Positions 11,658-23,392 of a stretch of DNA of 64,000 bases are shown piece after piece; the stretch's first letter is position 1, and every line of letters starts with the position of its first letter. Origin of the DNA: Fagopyrum homotropicum (Eukaryota > Streptophyta > Magnoliopsida > Caryophyllales > Polygonaceae); NCBI GenBank assembly GCA_033239125.1, contig BSWB01000008.1, positions 16,398,001 through 16,462,000 on the forward strand. Direction: 5' to 3'. Made by a program: the position numbers and the translations under genes. The notes beneath the pieces are model-generated. The model worked only from the letters and a program-made list of their open reading frames with translations, did no database searches and had not been told where the DNA came from.

Positions 11658-12331
11658 ATGAGAGACATCAGCGGGACTATGACCGGATTTGTGGGCGCCC
11701 CATCATTGCCCCGATTCTTGCATATTGATGCCTTCGAGTGTCTCCACGTGGTGGAGGACTTGAAGAAGATGATATCGATGGTTGGCCTGGAGGATTTCAT
11801 GGCCATTAGAGCGCCGGCTTATCTGGATCCAACTTTGGAGTTCTTGAGTTCAGTGACCTACGTGTTGGAGCATCGCGGGATCAAGTATAGGCTGCTGAAC
11901 AGGAACTACGCAGTTCCTTTGGATCATTTTGGGGAGATTTTCGGCTTCCCGACTCCTACTATTACAGATTTTCCTTCCCGAGAGGTAGCTCGGAGTTTTT
12001 GGGGCGAGATAGCCCACATTACAGATCATAGGGACAGATGGCAGCCCGGAGATTCCCGGGAGCAGATCATTTTCCACCTCGCCTTCCGCTTAGCTCACCG
12101 GATCTTCAGCGAGACACTTCTGGCGCGCACTGAGACGCCCTAGAAGGTTAGACAGGGGGAGCTTTTGAGTCTTTTCTATATGGTTACAAGAGGTATTCCA
12201 GATTTTGCTGCCATGTTAGCAGATGACTTCCACAAGATAAAGGGGAAGTCGAAGGGCGATATATGTTGTGGTGGGCTGGTGACCCATATCGCCACTTCCA
12301 TGGGATTAGATTTGTCAGGATGTACACTTGT
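11658..12331 (+). pseudogene. env-like / ATHILA ORF1-type protein of B1, truncated
   Basis: Similar to the Athila-A env-like protein at 3868-5427: FLHIDAFECLHVVEDLK, YRLLNRNYAVPLDHFGEIFGF and the FHLAFRLAHRIF segment align with it. A TAG at 12141-12143 breaks the frame, which then continues to about 12331. There the sequence switches to the LTR of a miniature element. The expected C-terminal half is not found downstream of the insertions, so it is lost or replaced. The start at 11658 is the first ATG of the frame. Confidence 0.75.
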
Positions 12332-12999
12332 TGATGTGATCCGGAAACCAATGCAAACGGCTTCACTTTAATTCGACCCTTCAGTATTTTGGTCATAACG
12401 AATGCTACGTTTATCCAATGAAGGTCCGTAAATACTTGTTGGAAAGCTGCTTTCAAGGGCTACAATATTGATGAAGACTTCAACAGCAGATTCGTCCAAT
12501 CAATGGGTCTTAATTTCAGTTCTTCTAACAGCCGGATTTATGGTCAAGATGTGAAGAGTCCAAAACCAATGCCTCATTATGTGGATCTTTAAGGCCTATA
12601 ATTTATTATGACTTTTGGCCTAGTTTTTGATCTTTTAGCTAGCCTTATTTTCCCTATTTAAAGGTTTGCTTGGTTCATAGAAAAATAAGTGAGAGTTGAT
12701 AATATTTGGAAAACAATTTGGTTACATGGTTTTTGGTGAGATGCCGAAACCTCCTCCTTGGTGAGATGCCGGGTGGGTTGCCTTTGTGAGATGCGAGGGC
12801 GAAGGCATTAGTTCTCATAGGTGAGAGGCTTGTGAGAGTTGATGCGAGTATTGTAGAGTGGATGGTGAGATGCTTGAAGCTCTAGCAATACATATCTTGT
12901 ACTTTATTTTCAATTATCACAAATCCAAAACACATGTGTATGTTTTCTTTAGATTTTCGTTTGTCTTGCATCGTTGGATCCTTTGGCTGGGGCGTATCA
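12332..12999 (+). repeat. 5' LTR of the miniature element
   Basis: From TGATGTGATCC to GCGTATCA, about 668 bp. It holds a cluster of the word GTGAGATGC or GTGAGAGGC (five copies between about 12735 and 12875). The end point is set by the primer-binding site two bases downstream. Confidence 0.75.
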
Positions 13000-13081
13000 T
13001 TTGGTATCAGAGCCTTATTCGATGCAATTCAATAAGAGGCATAAAGATTCGAGGTCGAATCTTTTTAAAAGGTGGAGAGGA

Positions 13082-13680
13082 TGATGTGATCCGGAAACCA
13101 ATGCAAACGGCTTCACTTTAATTCGACCCTTCAGTATTTTGGTCATAACGAATGCTACGTTTATCCAATGAAGGTCCGTAAATACTTGTTGGAAAGCTGC
13201 TTTCAAGGGCTACAATATTGATGAAGACTTCAACAGCAGATTCGTCCAATCAATGGGTCTTAATTTCAGTTCTTCTAACAGCCGGATTTATGGTCAAGAT
13301 GTGAAGAGTCCAAAACCAATGCCTCATTATGTGGATCTTTAAGGCCTATAATTTATTATGACTTTTGGCCTAGTTTTTGATCTTTTAGCTAGCCTTATTT
13401 TCCCTATTTAAAGGTTTGCTTGGTTCATAGAAAAATAAGTGAGAGTTGATAATATTTGGAAAACAATTTGGTTACATGGTTTTTGGTGAGATGCCGAAAC
13501 CTCCTCCTTGGTGAGATGCCGGGTGGGTTGCCTTTGTGAGATGCGAGGGCGAAGGCATTAGTTCTCATAGGTGAGAGGCTTGTGAGAGTTGATGCGAGTA
13601 TTGTAGAGTGGATGGTGAGATGCTTGAAGCTCTAGCAATACATATCTTGTACTTTATTTTCAATTATCACAAATCCAAAC
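13082..13680 (+). repeat. 3' LTR of the miniature element, truncated
   Basis: Collinear with 12332-12930 at a constant offset of 750 bp. The match stops at about 13680, some 67 bp before the LTR end predicted from the 5' copy. Confidence 0.8.
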
Positions 13681-13684
13681 CACT

Positions 13685-14511
13685 TGATGTGATCGAAATC
13701 GATTCGAACACGAGGATCCACCGGCACAAGTTCACACTCGGATTGGAATTGGTTAAATGAAACTCCTTTTTTCGGATTTTGTATTTTTGGATATGAAGAG
13801 CAAATTCCCTCGGCCTCTCACTTTGGGAATCCCTCAACTCGAACGAACTACCCTCGGAATCTCACTTTGGGGTTCGAACCTTTGTTCCTCGGCCTCTCAC
13901 CTTAGAACCACCTAAGCATCTCACCTAGATGTTTGAAAACTAAGCATCTCACCTAGAATTCGGGTTTTGTTTTAAAGCAAACAACAACTTTGAAAGCACA
14001 AAGGCTAACTTACTTCATTTAACTTCACTTCTCTTACAATGGGAGGATACAAGGCTTTATATAGCCACAAAACTCAGCCTAAAAACTCCCTAATTAAGTG
14101 CTAGAAATATCAAAGGTTTATCAAAAGAAAATGCAAGAAATTCAAGAGTTTTTCTAGGAAATTGAAACACATAAATGGCCACATTTGGCCTTTAATCAAA
14201 GATGACTCTTGGATCCTATTCTCTTCACTTGGACAACACATCAAGGATGGTCTAATCAAGTCTTGGACGTCCATATTGAAGGAGAAGAAGACCATTGAAC
14301 TACCTTGGCCTCCATTCAATGTATGTGTGTGAAGATGCCTTCAATGTTTGATTGAATGTTGACATGTTGACCTTCACATGATCAATACATAAATTCATGC
14401 ATAATATATGAATAATATGAGCATGGTATGCTGCATGAAATATGTATGGTAGGACGTGCATATGTTTTGTATAACCATCTTTCATGCCTCCATGCATGAT
14501 CTTGTCCAACA
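13685..14511 (-). repeat. LTR-like segment, reverse orientation
   Basis: On the minus strand this 0.83-kb segment would start TGTTGGACAAG (from 14511) and end GATCACATCA (at 13685), with a TATA-like sequence (reverse of 14053-14066). It carries five copies of GCATCTCAC or GCCTCTCAC (about 13808-13950), the reverse complement of the word repeated in the neighbouring miniature element. The two may be related families in opposite orientation. No matching target duplication is visible (CCACT and ATCCA), so the boundaries and orientation are tentative. Confidence 0.45.
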
Positions 14512-14569
14512 ATCCATACAAGTACCGTACTTGCTGCAATGTAGGGTCATTTTCACCCTCTTCCTCTTG

Positions 14570-16000
14570 CAATATCGACTTCGTGGATTTCTTTTCTATA
14601 TTTATTATGCAGTTCAGCTAGGTCCGGTGAGTACTTTGATCTCTAGACTTATATTTGACCCATTGGAACAATGTGTCCCAAGTATGGGGTAATTGGATGT
14701 ATTATGTGACTTATTTGCTACTATGGTTTGTATGACTCTTGGATATTATCGTTTACTTGGCTCTATGTGCTTATTTGTCATTACATGCATACCTACAGGT
14801 TTTTGTTTGAGAAAAACGTCAAAAACCAATTTGAAAAAACTTTTTTTGAGCTCGACCGAGACATTCTTGACCGAACGAGGTTGAACACCTCGGATGACGT
14901 TAGAACACCTAGACCGAGATGGGCTTTAACTGAAAGATTTTCGAAATGTTTTGTACTTCTGTTCTGGATATGACCTCGATGATGATTTTGTTTGCAGATT
15001 GGTTTTGAAATCTTTATATGCTCGAAAGGTTTTATGATATGTTTAAGTTACAAAATGGTTTGTTCGAAATTCTAGCATGTTTAATACTTTGGTTTTATCA
15101 TATTATGTTGAATCTGAAGGTTGACACCACGTTATGAGTTCTCTCACATTTATCCCGGGATGATTAAGGCACTTCATCCATTCTTTTCTTCTTCTTCTTC
15201 TTCTTGACCATGCTTTAGCCCCTTATATACATATTTGTCTCCCTTTACCTATCCGGGAATTTGGATGCAAGTGACGAAAAGCAATTGAAGTGAAGTTGAG
15301 GTCTTGGTTGAAAGTGTTAGAAAGAAACAAATTAGGTTTGGGGACGTTGATCTTGGTAACTCGGCACCATTCACATATCCAGGTGTTTGTGTCTTGCCAA
15401 AGTCGGATTGATCGATAGTCGTAACGGGTCATGGTATGTGCATCAAGGGTTTGAGGCATCTCGAGAAATTGATGATTGTTGATCTCCTAGGCTTCGATTA
15501 TTGTGCACCTCTGTCCATGCATCCCAAAAAGTAAAGTAAAGTGAAAATAAGCAAAGCTTATTGGTGGAAGATGTTGTGATTCAAAGAAAGTGAAGAAAGG
15601 ATCCTATTCCCGGATTCTAGCACCACATTACCCTATATACATCCCACCCTAACACGTTTCTTTACCTCTTTTGGAAGCCCTTGAGACCTCGAGTATGTTG
15701 ATTGACTTGGTGGTTTAAACTAGATTATACATGATTGATTTCGATAAATATGATTTATTATGCATTCTATGATTTTTTGCAAAGATGAACAACTTTCTTA
15801 TATTTATAAAATGTTTTGATCATGTCTTGATTTTATTTGCCATGAAGCATTCTCTTAGGGTGATCTATGAGTGGAGCACACCACCAAAAGGTTTTGAAAT
15901 GTTTTACATTGATCTTTTTGATGACTTAGAATCCATTCTATCTCGTATCTAAGATTTGGATCTTGCTTGGGGACAAGCAAGGTACAAGTATGTGGTATTT
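14570..16000 (+). other. Athila-B1 3' untranslated region, conserved block and pre-LTR hairpin
   Basis: Non-coding continuation of B1. TCCCAAGTATGGGG near 14670 aligns with 5535-5550 of Athila-A. The segment at about 15240-15530 is the block shared with family A (AACTCGGCACCATTCACAT, GTGTCTTGCCAAAGTCGG). CTTGCTTGGGGACAAGCAAG at 15962-15981 is the same hairpin as at 6750-6769, followed by a purine-rich tract before the LTR at 16001. A (CTT)n run lies near 15185-15205. Family B words occur at about 14850-14920. Confidence 0.7.
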
Positions 16001-17728
16001 TGATAGCATTATAGTCTATATTTTGGGATTAGTTTGGACGTTTTATCTTCATAAATCTGCATGTATGGATGTATATTCTTTGATCATTATGTTGTTTTGT
16101 CTACCTTTGCAAGAATCGAGGTCTACACCTAGTTTCGTTGTGATTGTAGGGAAAATGGCACGTTTTGGAGCGTTTTGGAGTTAAGGAAGCTAAGGAGTCA
16201 TTGGAGCTACATTCTGGAGCATTGAGGAGCTATAAGAAGACCTCAGGAAGCATGGAAATGAGATAGAAGATTGATTTTTGAACCAGATTAGAGAGATTGA
16301 CGCTTAACTGAGATTCACCTCGGTTGGCTATAGTGCCACCTCGACCGAGGTGATCTTCAGGATAGGCTGGACAGAGGCGAAGTGATGACGGGACACGAGA
16401 TCTTTATCTTTGGCTGAGATCTTCTATTTTTGGAAAGTGAATATCACATATTTTAGGATGGATTTCTGGAAGGAAGCATATTTTTTTGGCTGATATATTT
16501 TGGAAGATTTGAAGATATTTTAAAGAAGGAAATTACCTTTAAAGATATCTTAGTTTTGGAAGGTGATTCTCCTATATAAAGAGGCTGATTTTCTGGAATT
16601 CATCTATTTCGGAATCAGGGAGATCGTGGAGCAGAGTTCTCCAGAGTTGAAGAAAGTTTGGAAGCTTGAAGATCAAGGAAGGAAGGAAGCTAGTTTGAAG
16701 GAAGTTGTAAGATTTTCTTAGTTTGATTTGGTTTGTTGTCTTTTTTTATTGTGATTGAGGAACGCTGATTGTTTGTTTGATTGATTGATTCAATAATTGA
16801 GACCTTTGTGTTAAGGTTTTCTTGTTTGAATAATGAATCTTTTCTCATATATTTGATCATTGTTATCATGATGATTGTTGGCTAAGTTCTTTATGCGATT
16901 CTAGGGTGATTGGTTGAAAGTTGTGGGAAAGACGATGAAAGAATGAACCTTTATCCCAGTGGACCCTGAAAGCTCGAGCCTTTACCTTAACCGACGAACA
17001 CCTCGGTCAGTCGTGGAACATCTCCACCGAGATGGTACATGAACTAAGCGAGACGAGACCTTTCCCGATCCTTATTTGAGTTGAGGTTTCTGTTTGCTAA
17101 ATCCTATCCTTAATATACCTTTCCTGGTTCAACGCAAGCCTAGGATGAGACTTACCCGGCGATTCGTTTGTTTGTATACCCAAGATCATGAGTGTAGGTA
17201 ATAAAGGTTTATCCTTTATTGGGGTTTGAGTGTGCCTTCATCCCATCTTTGAGAGTTAGCCTGAGACTTACCCGGTAAAGGTTGATTTTATCCCCTTAGG
17301 TGGTGTGTTGGTTTGAGATTATAGTTCCTTTCCTTAGTACCTTGAGACTTACCCGGTGAGAGGATCTTTGGTTTGGGATAGTGAGTAGTGAGACTTACCC
17401 GGTGATTTATTCCCACCTTAGAAACACCTTCCCTTTGCAAACCTCAACTTTGTCCACGTTATCTTTTGAGATCTTGAGTCGGAACCACAACTAGATGCTT
17501 TAATCCCTAGAATCCGCATTTTCTTTATCTGGTTATTACATCATCTTTGATATCATTGCTTGTTTTTGTTTGACAACCTGAATTACCGATCTTTGTTTCA
17601 CCATAGTCCTTGTGTTCGACCCTGGAATTCTTGCTTTTATTACAATCGATCCGTACACTGCGGGTTCGATATTTGCAATTATTCTTGGTATAAATATTAA
17701 AGCTTGTACACATCTTCTGAAGGGAACA
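16001..17728 (+). repeat. 3' LTR of Athila-B1
   Basis: Starts TGATAGCATTATAG and ends GAAGGGAACA. The termini match those of B2 (50603 and 55873). The TATA box CTATATAAAG is at 16572-16581. The palindromic word CACCTCGACCGAGGTG lies at 16337-16352, upstream of the TATA box. Four copies of GAGACTTACCCGG(T) lie in the transcribed part at 17147, 17263, 17344 and 17390. A block around ACACTGCGGGTTCGA near the end is shared with family A. Confidence 0.9.
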
Positions 17729-20700
17729 TAATGCAAATATATGGTATAGCGATATTATCGAGATTGTGTATCCGTTGATAATAACTTTATCCTCCGGTGT
17801 TAATTGGGTTATTCGAGAGCTCTAATTAATAAAATTGTAGTTGAGAGAAATGATTAGGACATCGGATATGCCCTAGATGTAAAATAACATGAAAAGGCAA
17901 AACGGTCAAAAGAGTTTCTATTTTGTTTCTTAGCGACTTAGAAAGACATCTTAAGAATATGTGTTTTCCGAGGAAGTTGCAAAATAATTATTCAGATAAT
18001 ATTCCGGATTTATAATTTCAATGTCGAGAAGTTTGGAGGAGGGGCTCAAAACGCATTCGGATTGGTAAAATGTTAATTATAGACTTTGCTAAAGGATAAT
18101 TATCTTCTCCGCTATAAATATCGAAAATTCATTTATTAAATAATTTCCTTTCACATTTCCTCGTAATAGCTATGATTTCTAAACCTTCAAATTCAAATCT
18201 ACTCTTTGTTTGTAGTCCGATTTCAATTCCATTTGAGTTTTCGAATTCTTTTTTTCGTTCTCTTCATTTTGATATCGAGATTCCACGTTTCCGACAAAGC
18301 TAAGGTCTGGTCGAGCATATCCCTTACTTGGCCGGATTCGTCGCTCAAATTCCAATGGATTTGGTGGTGTCCAAGCATAAACTTAGTTGTTGTGAATCCA
18401 AATCTTCTTTTGGTTCGTCAATCGGGTTAGTAATGAATAAATTATGAATTTATTCATTTTTTGTTCTACGATTTGCCTAAATTGACCTTAGGTTTGCCAA
18501 AATGGATAAATGGAAATTCTATTATGCTCGTTATATTATTTTGGTGATATTTGAATGTTTTTTGATGAGATCTGATGACAAGTTGGTTTAGAAATTGTGT
18601 GCGGACAACACGTTATTCTTGTAAAATTTAATTAATTAAATTAATATTACCCGTTATAAGGCTAATTAAATTCAATGAAATGAATTTAATTGATTTTGAA
18701 GCGAGAAGTTTAAGATAAGGAATATGATATTCCTGATAGGTGTTGTTGAATGCTTTGGTTTAATTGTAGCTTTGTTTGCCTTGTGGGCATATCCATGTAA
18801 GCCTTCAGACTTACTTAGATTTGATATGTAGAAACTTGTGCATGAGAAATTTATATTTTGTTGTGCTGAAATGTAAATGTTGATTTGTATTGAAATGTGT
18901 TATGTGTGAGGCACGTTTGATGTGATTTATGATGAGCATGATGTTTTGATGTGTAAGTCATGATTAATGTTATTATGGTGTATATCATGTCATGGTTAAG
19001 AGAAATGGTCAAATGAACATGTGATAGCCTATTGAGGCGTGCTAATGTATTACATGATAAGCATGTTGAGGCAAGTGATATGATTACGACTTGTAAAGGT
19101 CAAGAGCATGTAAAATGGGTAATTGACGTTGAGTTTAACCATGAGTCAAGTCGTTAGAAGTTGTAGTGATGTTGGGTCAGTACGTCGCCCAAGTCTCTAG
19201 CGTAAGTCAAGGTATTGAGTTTAACCATTAGTCAAGTCGCTAGCAATTGTAGTGTATGCCGGAGCTTGGCCAAGCCCGGATCACTTGTGTGTTTCACCGT
19301 GTTTAGTTAGAGTCGGTGGTTGTATAACAAATGGTATCGAGTCTAATGGTTTGTCAGGCTCGGGTCACACACCTAATTAAAATGGTAAATGATTGCATTA
19401 ATATGAACGGGAAAATGTTGCATGTGGTTACGGGTTAAAATTAGAACTCACCACTAGAAATCTTGGACCATAGGCTTGATCAGTTTAGCTCCGACCTAAG
19501 AGCAAAATGTCTGAATTAACCTAATTTGTGCAATGGTGATGCTCACACCAAAGCCAGAACCGCATAAGCAATGATTCCGAATTTGGTCGGAGTTTCTAAT
19601 TATAAATTTCATACTACATTTATGTACATTATTCATAAAAGCATGATACTATCATGAGCACACTATATGGTATCTGAATACTTGTGTTGTGATGTGTTGA
19701 TATGATCTCTTGTGGATAGATAGAACAATTTCATACTGCATTCATGTGCATGCATGATTGTTTTATGTAGATGTTTTGTATATGATATGTTGGATTTTTT
19801 TTCTTTATTTTATTATGCTTCTTGTTTCAAGGTCCTATTTGTGAAGTTGTTGTCATGCTAACTAATGGGACTCACTGTGTAGTCCTTACCCTAGTGTCGT
19901 CTTGAGATGAAACATGATAGTTCAACCTTACTACAACCCAATTCGGCTTAGTTTTGAAAGGAGATTTAGTTTCTGAAAAGATTTTGGAAATTAAGGACTT
20001 ATGGTTTTAATGGATTTAAAACTATATGCATGGTCAAGATTGTGGGAAAACACATTGCTTTCCACTCCTCACCATGACTCCTTGTAAGTGATAGTTCTTA
20101 CTCTAACTATCTAAGATTCATAGTATTCCGATAAGTAACAATAATACTATAGGTAGTAGACATGTATGAGAAGAGAATGATGTTTAATGTTCTAGTTTAT
20201 CAAAGTCGCGAAAGAGCAAGAGAACAGGAAACGTACCACCCATAAAGAGTTTGATTGTAAGCTTGTCACTTCACTTCAAACCTTATTCTAGTTCCTCAAG
20301 AATATGTGACAATAAATTTAATTCTTTTTTTTTAATTCTAAACTATTATGTAAAATATAGACTTTTATTTTGTAGTTATTCTCAACTATTTGTACAAAAA
20401 TATTTTTCTACGGTAAATAACTAATTTGTCATTAATCTAAAAAAAGTTATTTGTTTCTTCTAAAAACACCTAATGTAGCTTTACACAATCTTTTTTCTAA
20501 AATATCTTAAAATATTTTTTTTTATGTTTTTAAGTAAATTTTAAAAATTATCTATAGATTAATATTTGGTATATAAAAATATAATATAATATTTTTTATT
20601 TAGAGAAATTTCACGTAAAATATGAACTCTGGACTAGTTTATGGTAAAAATTTACATAATTATCTATATATATATACACAAAGAAAGTTTATTTTTAGTG

Positions 20701-21955
20701 AATTAAGAACCGGTAAAAATTTGTATGATCTTTATACCTAATAACTATAAATAAAATTTAAGTTATATTTGTTTAATTTTTATACAAATGCAAGAATTCA
20801 TAGTGGTAAGTGTGTATGAATGGGAAAGCAATGAATTGAAGTAGACGTGAGAATGTGAGATTCCAACTGCAACGTATTTGGATTGTCGGTCGTGTCATAG
20901 ACTCTTCTTTCATGACGAATCTTTCCATCTTTCTTAGTCCTATTCTTAACTTTTTCCTTTTTTCAATTTCCCACTCATTTCCTCGGGTTTAGGTTTGCTA
21001 CCGTCACCATTACAGATTTACAACTCAAGGGCTGCCATAGTATCTCATATTGCCCCACGTATCTTCTACACGTCCAACCATTATAATAAACTTTTGTTTT
21101 CTTATAAATTTATAAGTAATTTTAGGGCTAGTACAAACATTTTTCAATTTTTTTGTTATTTGTTAGTGTAATTTATAATAAATATTTAGTACACAGTATT
21201 TATTATAATGAATATTCTAAAGTTATTAGATAGGATTATCTTTTAGATATTTTTTTTTATATTTACAAACCTCTCAAAACTTTCTAAACGTATCTTTTGG
21301 TTTTTTAATCCTATCTTTTAGGATTATTTTTATTTTATTTTTTTAGAGGAATCTCTCCTATAAATAGCATTAGTCCACGGATATTCAAGATGATCCGAGT
21401 GACTTTAGCATGATCTGGATGATCCGTTTGACCAAGATATGTTTTTTCTACTTTGTTTCATTGTTTGTCATAAAATGTAAAAATCATAGTCCCCGTAACA
21501 TAATCCAAACAAAAATAAAAAATATATATATAAATAATATAAATTAAGAATAATAAACTACAATATAATAAGAAAATGTAAATAGAGTTTTTAACCGTAA
21601 ATATACTTATCTTTATATGTTTATAACTACATCATAAATACAGTATACTAATCAATTGAGAATACTAAAGTTACAAAAATACTATAGTTTGTAAACATGA
21701 TTTTATTAAAGAAAAATAAATAAATTATGAATGTGTTACTTAACATTATATAATTATTTTAAGAATTAATATTAAATTTATAAATTAAAAATTTATGATA
21801 CATGTACGAGGAAATCTGATTCAATCATATTAGGTTTGAGTTACTAATTTTTAAATCATTTTGTGTTGGGGTCACAATTTTTGAATCGGTTGCTTCGGCT
21901 TAGTAGTTCATTTTGGATTGGGTTAATTCAAATTATTACATTATTTTCGGTCAGG
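17729..21955. other. gene-free region, possibly an old LTR remnant
   Basis: 4.2 kb without a convincing ORF or exon. GCTATAAATATCG near 18111 followed by mixed-composition sequence to about 20100 looks like the promoter and leader of an old LTR, but I cannot find paired ends. A 40-bp sequence (GAGTTTAACCAT...AGTCAAGTCG) occurs twice, at about 19129-19169 and 19215-19252. From 20320 to 21890 the DNA is very AT-rich with no further structure seen. Confidence 0.5.
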
Positions 21956-21960
21956 TTGTT

Positions 21961-21997
21961 TGTAAGACCCTAGTTCTTTGCCTTCACCGCCCCCGCG
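21961..21997 (+). repeat. residual 37-bp 5' LTR of Tekay-C
   Basis: Matches the first ~37 bp of the 3' LTR at 26893 (TGTAAGACCC, TTCTTTG, CTTCACC, CCCC, GCG) and is preceded by the target duplication. It then runs straight into gag-like sequence, so about 1.7 kb of LTR plus the leader were deleted at a GC-rich CCGCG junction. Confidence 0.8.
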
Positions 21998-23280
21998 TAC
22001 TAGAGCTACGTTTGGGGCAAGGAAGGGGTCGACCATCTCTTCCACCTGCCGTCTGTGGACGAGGACGTGCAGGGAGACCTTCACTAGCTAGAGGTTGGGG
22101 CCAAGCCCCAATCGCTGATCCGTCTATCGCTAAGGCGTTTCTCGAGGAGGTTACTGAGAGTGTTGTTCCTGAGGCTGGGAACGGGATCGTTGCTAGGTCC
22201 GGAGCATAGCGAGCACAGTCGACCGAGTCTGTCGAGTATCCATCCGAGCTTCTGCATACCGCGACTATGTGCAGAGAGTTGAGGAAGCTATCAAGACTAG
22301 AGGACTTGCACCAGCGCCGCCAGTTCCTGCGAGATCAGCTGAGGTTTCGTAGAGAGTTACACAGATCGTTGCCCCGCCTACTAGAGTTGTTGAGGTTGCT
22401 AGAGCGTCGGTTGAGACAAGAGAGCTGAGGCCTGACAGTTGGTTGAAGGCTTTCGACCAGCTGAAGGTTCCCACTTTCATGGGGAAAACTAGATTAGAGG
22501 TGAAGTTGTGGCTAGGACAACTAGATTATGCTATGGAGGCAATCGGTTGCCCAGAGGGACGCCAAGTCAACATAGCACAAACGTTGTTGAAGGATCAGGC
22601 TCATTCATGGTGGAGGACCATGTGCAGTAAGGTCACCAGCTATGAGCAAATGAAGATGGTGATCAATGATCACTATTGCCCTGCAACTATGAGGAAAGAA
22701 CGTCTACAGGATTTCCTCAAGGCTAGATTCGAGGATCATCCTATTGTTGATATTGTCAGCAAGTTCTTGGAAAAGTTGTCTTTGTTGGGTCCTTCTGCAC
22801 CACTTGAGGATCAGCATGTGTATATGTTCTCTCGGAGGTTGAAAGAGTCTACCCGCTCTTATCTTGTTGGTTTCCGTTGTGAGTTTGTGACGAACTATCA
22901 GGATAGAGCATTTGTGTATGAGAGAGAACAACCGGATTAGAGGAGAGCTTCTCAAACAAGAGGTCTTGAGATGAGGCAGAGGACTGGATCAGCCAGTGTT
23001 GGAGCTGGAGCAATTGGGTTCGGACGTAGTTAGACGCCGGGACGTTCTAGTTTTCAGCAGTCGACATAGGGTTCTGACATAGGGCAGCAGTGTCATAACT
23101 GCGGAGGAGCTGGTCACATCCACACAGATTGCAAGAAGCCCGTAGTGATTTACTTTTCTTGTGGCAAGCCAGGACATAGAGATGCGTTTTGCCGTCAGAG
23201 CAAGGCGCTATCGCAACAAGGCTCTTTACCCGCCAATGTTGCAGGATATGAGCAGAGACCTCAATATCAGCAATAGTAGT
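21998..23280 (+). pseudogene. gag: gag (capsid and zinc knuckle) of Tekay-C
   Basis: An Arg/Gly-rich N-terminal piece (about 21998-22209) is followed by a frame change and the capsid-type region at 22443-22940 (KAFDQLKVPTFMG, the SWWRTM segment, FLKARF, FSRRL), which ends at a TAG. Near 23090-23135 a CCHC zinc knuckle can be read (CHNCGGAGHIHTDC), and a second GKPGH-type motif follows near 23165-23190 with an incomplete Cys pattern. Gag would form the virus-like particle and bind the RNA; several stops and at least one frameshift prevent that. Confidence 0.8.
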
Positions 23281-23392
23281 AAAGAGTTCCTGGTTCTGCT
23301 GCTCCTCAGGGTTCCACTCTGGGAGAAGGGAGGTTAGAGGACGAGTTGGTGGTTCTGCAGATACCAGAGATGCATCATCTAGAGTTTATGAG

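Larger units (their letters stand above)
12332..13680 (+). mobile_element. miniature LTR retrotransposon (TRIM-like), very young
   Basis: Two direct repeats, from 12332 and from 13082, look identical over about 598 bp; I see no difference before 12930/13680. Both start TGATGTGATCC. The 5' copy probably runs to GCGTATCA at 12999, because a primer-binding site TGGTATCAGAGCC (13002-13014, complementary to initiator tRNA-Met, as in Ty1/copia elements) follows two bases later. GGTGGAGAGGA (13071-13081) is the polypurine tract directly before the 3' LTR. The internal region is therefore only about 82 bp and codes for nothing. The 3' LTR lacks its last ~67 bp. The flanking bases CTTGT (12327-12331) and CTTGA (13683-13687) differ at one position, so the target duplication is not secure. 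It depends on other elements for every protein. Confidence 0.85.
8468..17728 (+). mobile_element. Athila-type retrotransposon B1 (integrase-deleted, nested insertions)
   Basis: Protease, reverse transcriptase and RNase H, a remnant of the env-like ORF, the 3' untranslated region and a 3' LTR (16001-17728) are in order. The 5' part is outside the window because Athila-A is inserted in the protease region. The integrase is missing: the pol frame passes from just after RNase H directly to the pol C-terminus. A miniature LTR element (12332-13680) and a reverse LTR-like segment (13685-14511) interrupt or replace the end of the env-like ORF. The 3' flank after the LTR is TAATG. A second copy of the family is B2 at 50603-55873. 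Confidence 0.9.

Noticed and set aside
12332..13680. Looks at first like a recent 750-bp segmental tandem duplication.
   Set aside because: A tRNA-Met primer-binding site and a polypurine tract lie between the copies at the right places, so they are LTRs.
14300..14572. 90-codon minus-strand ORF.
   Set aside because: It spans the LTR-like segment border and has no recognisable domain.
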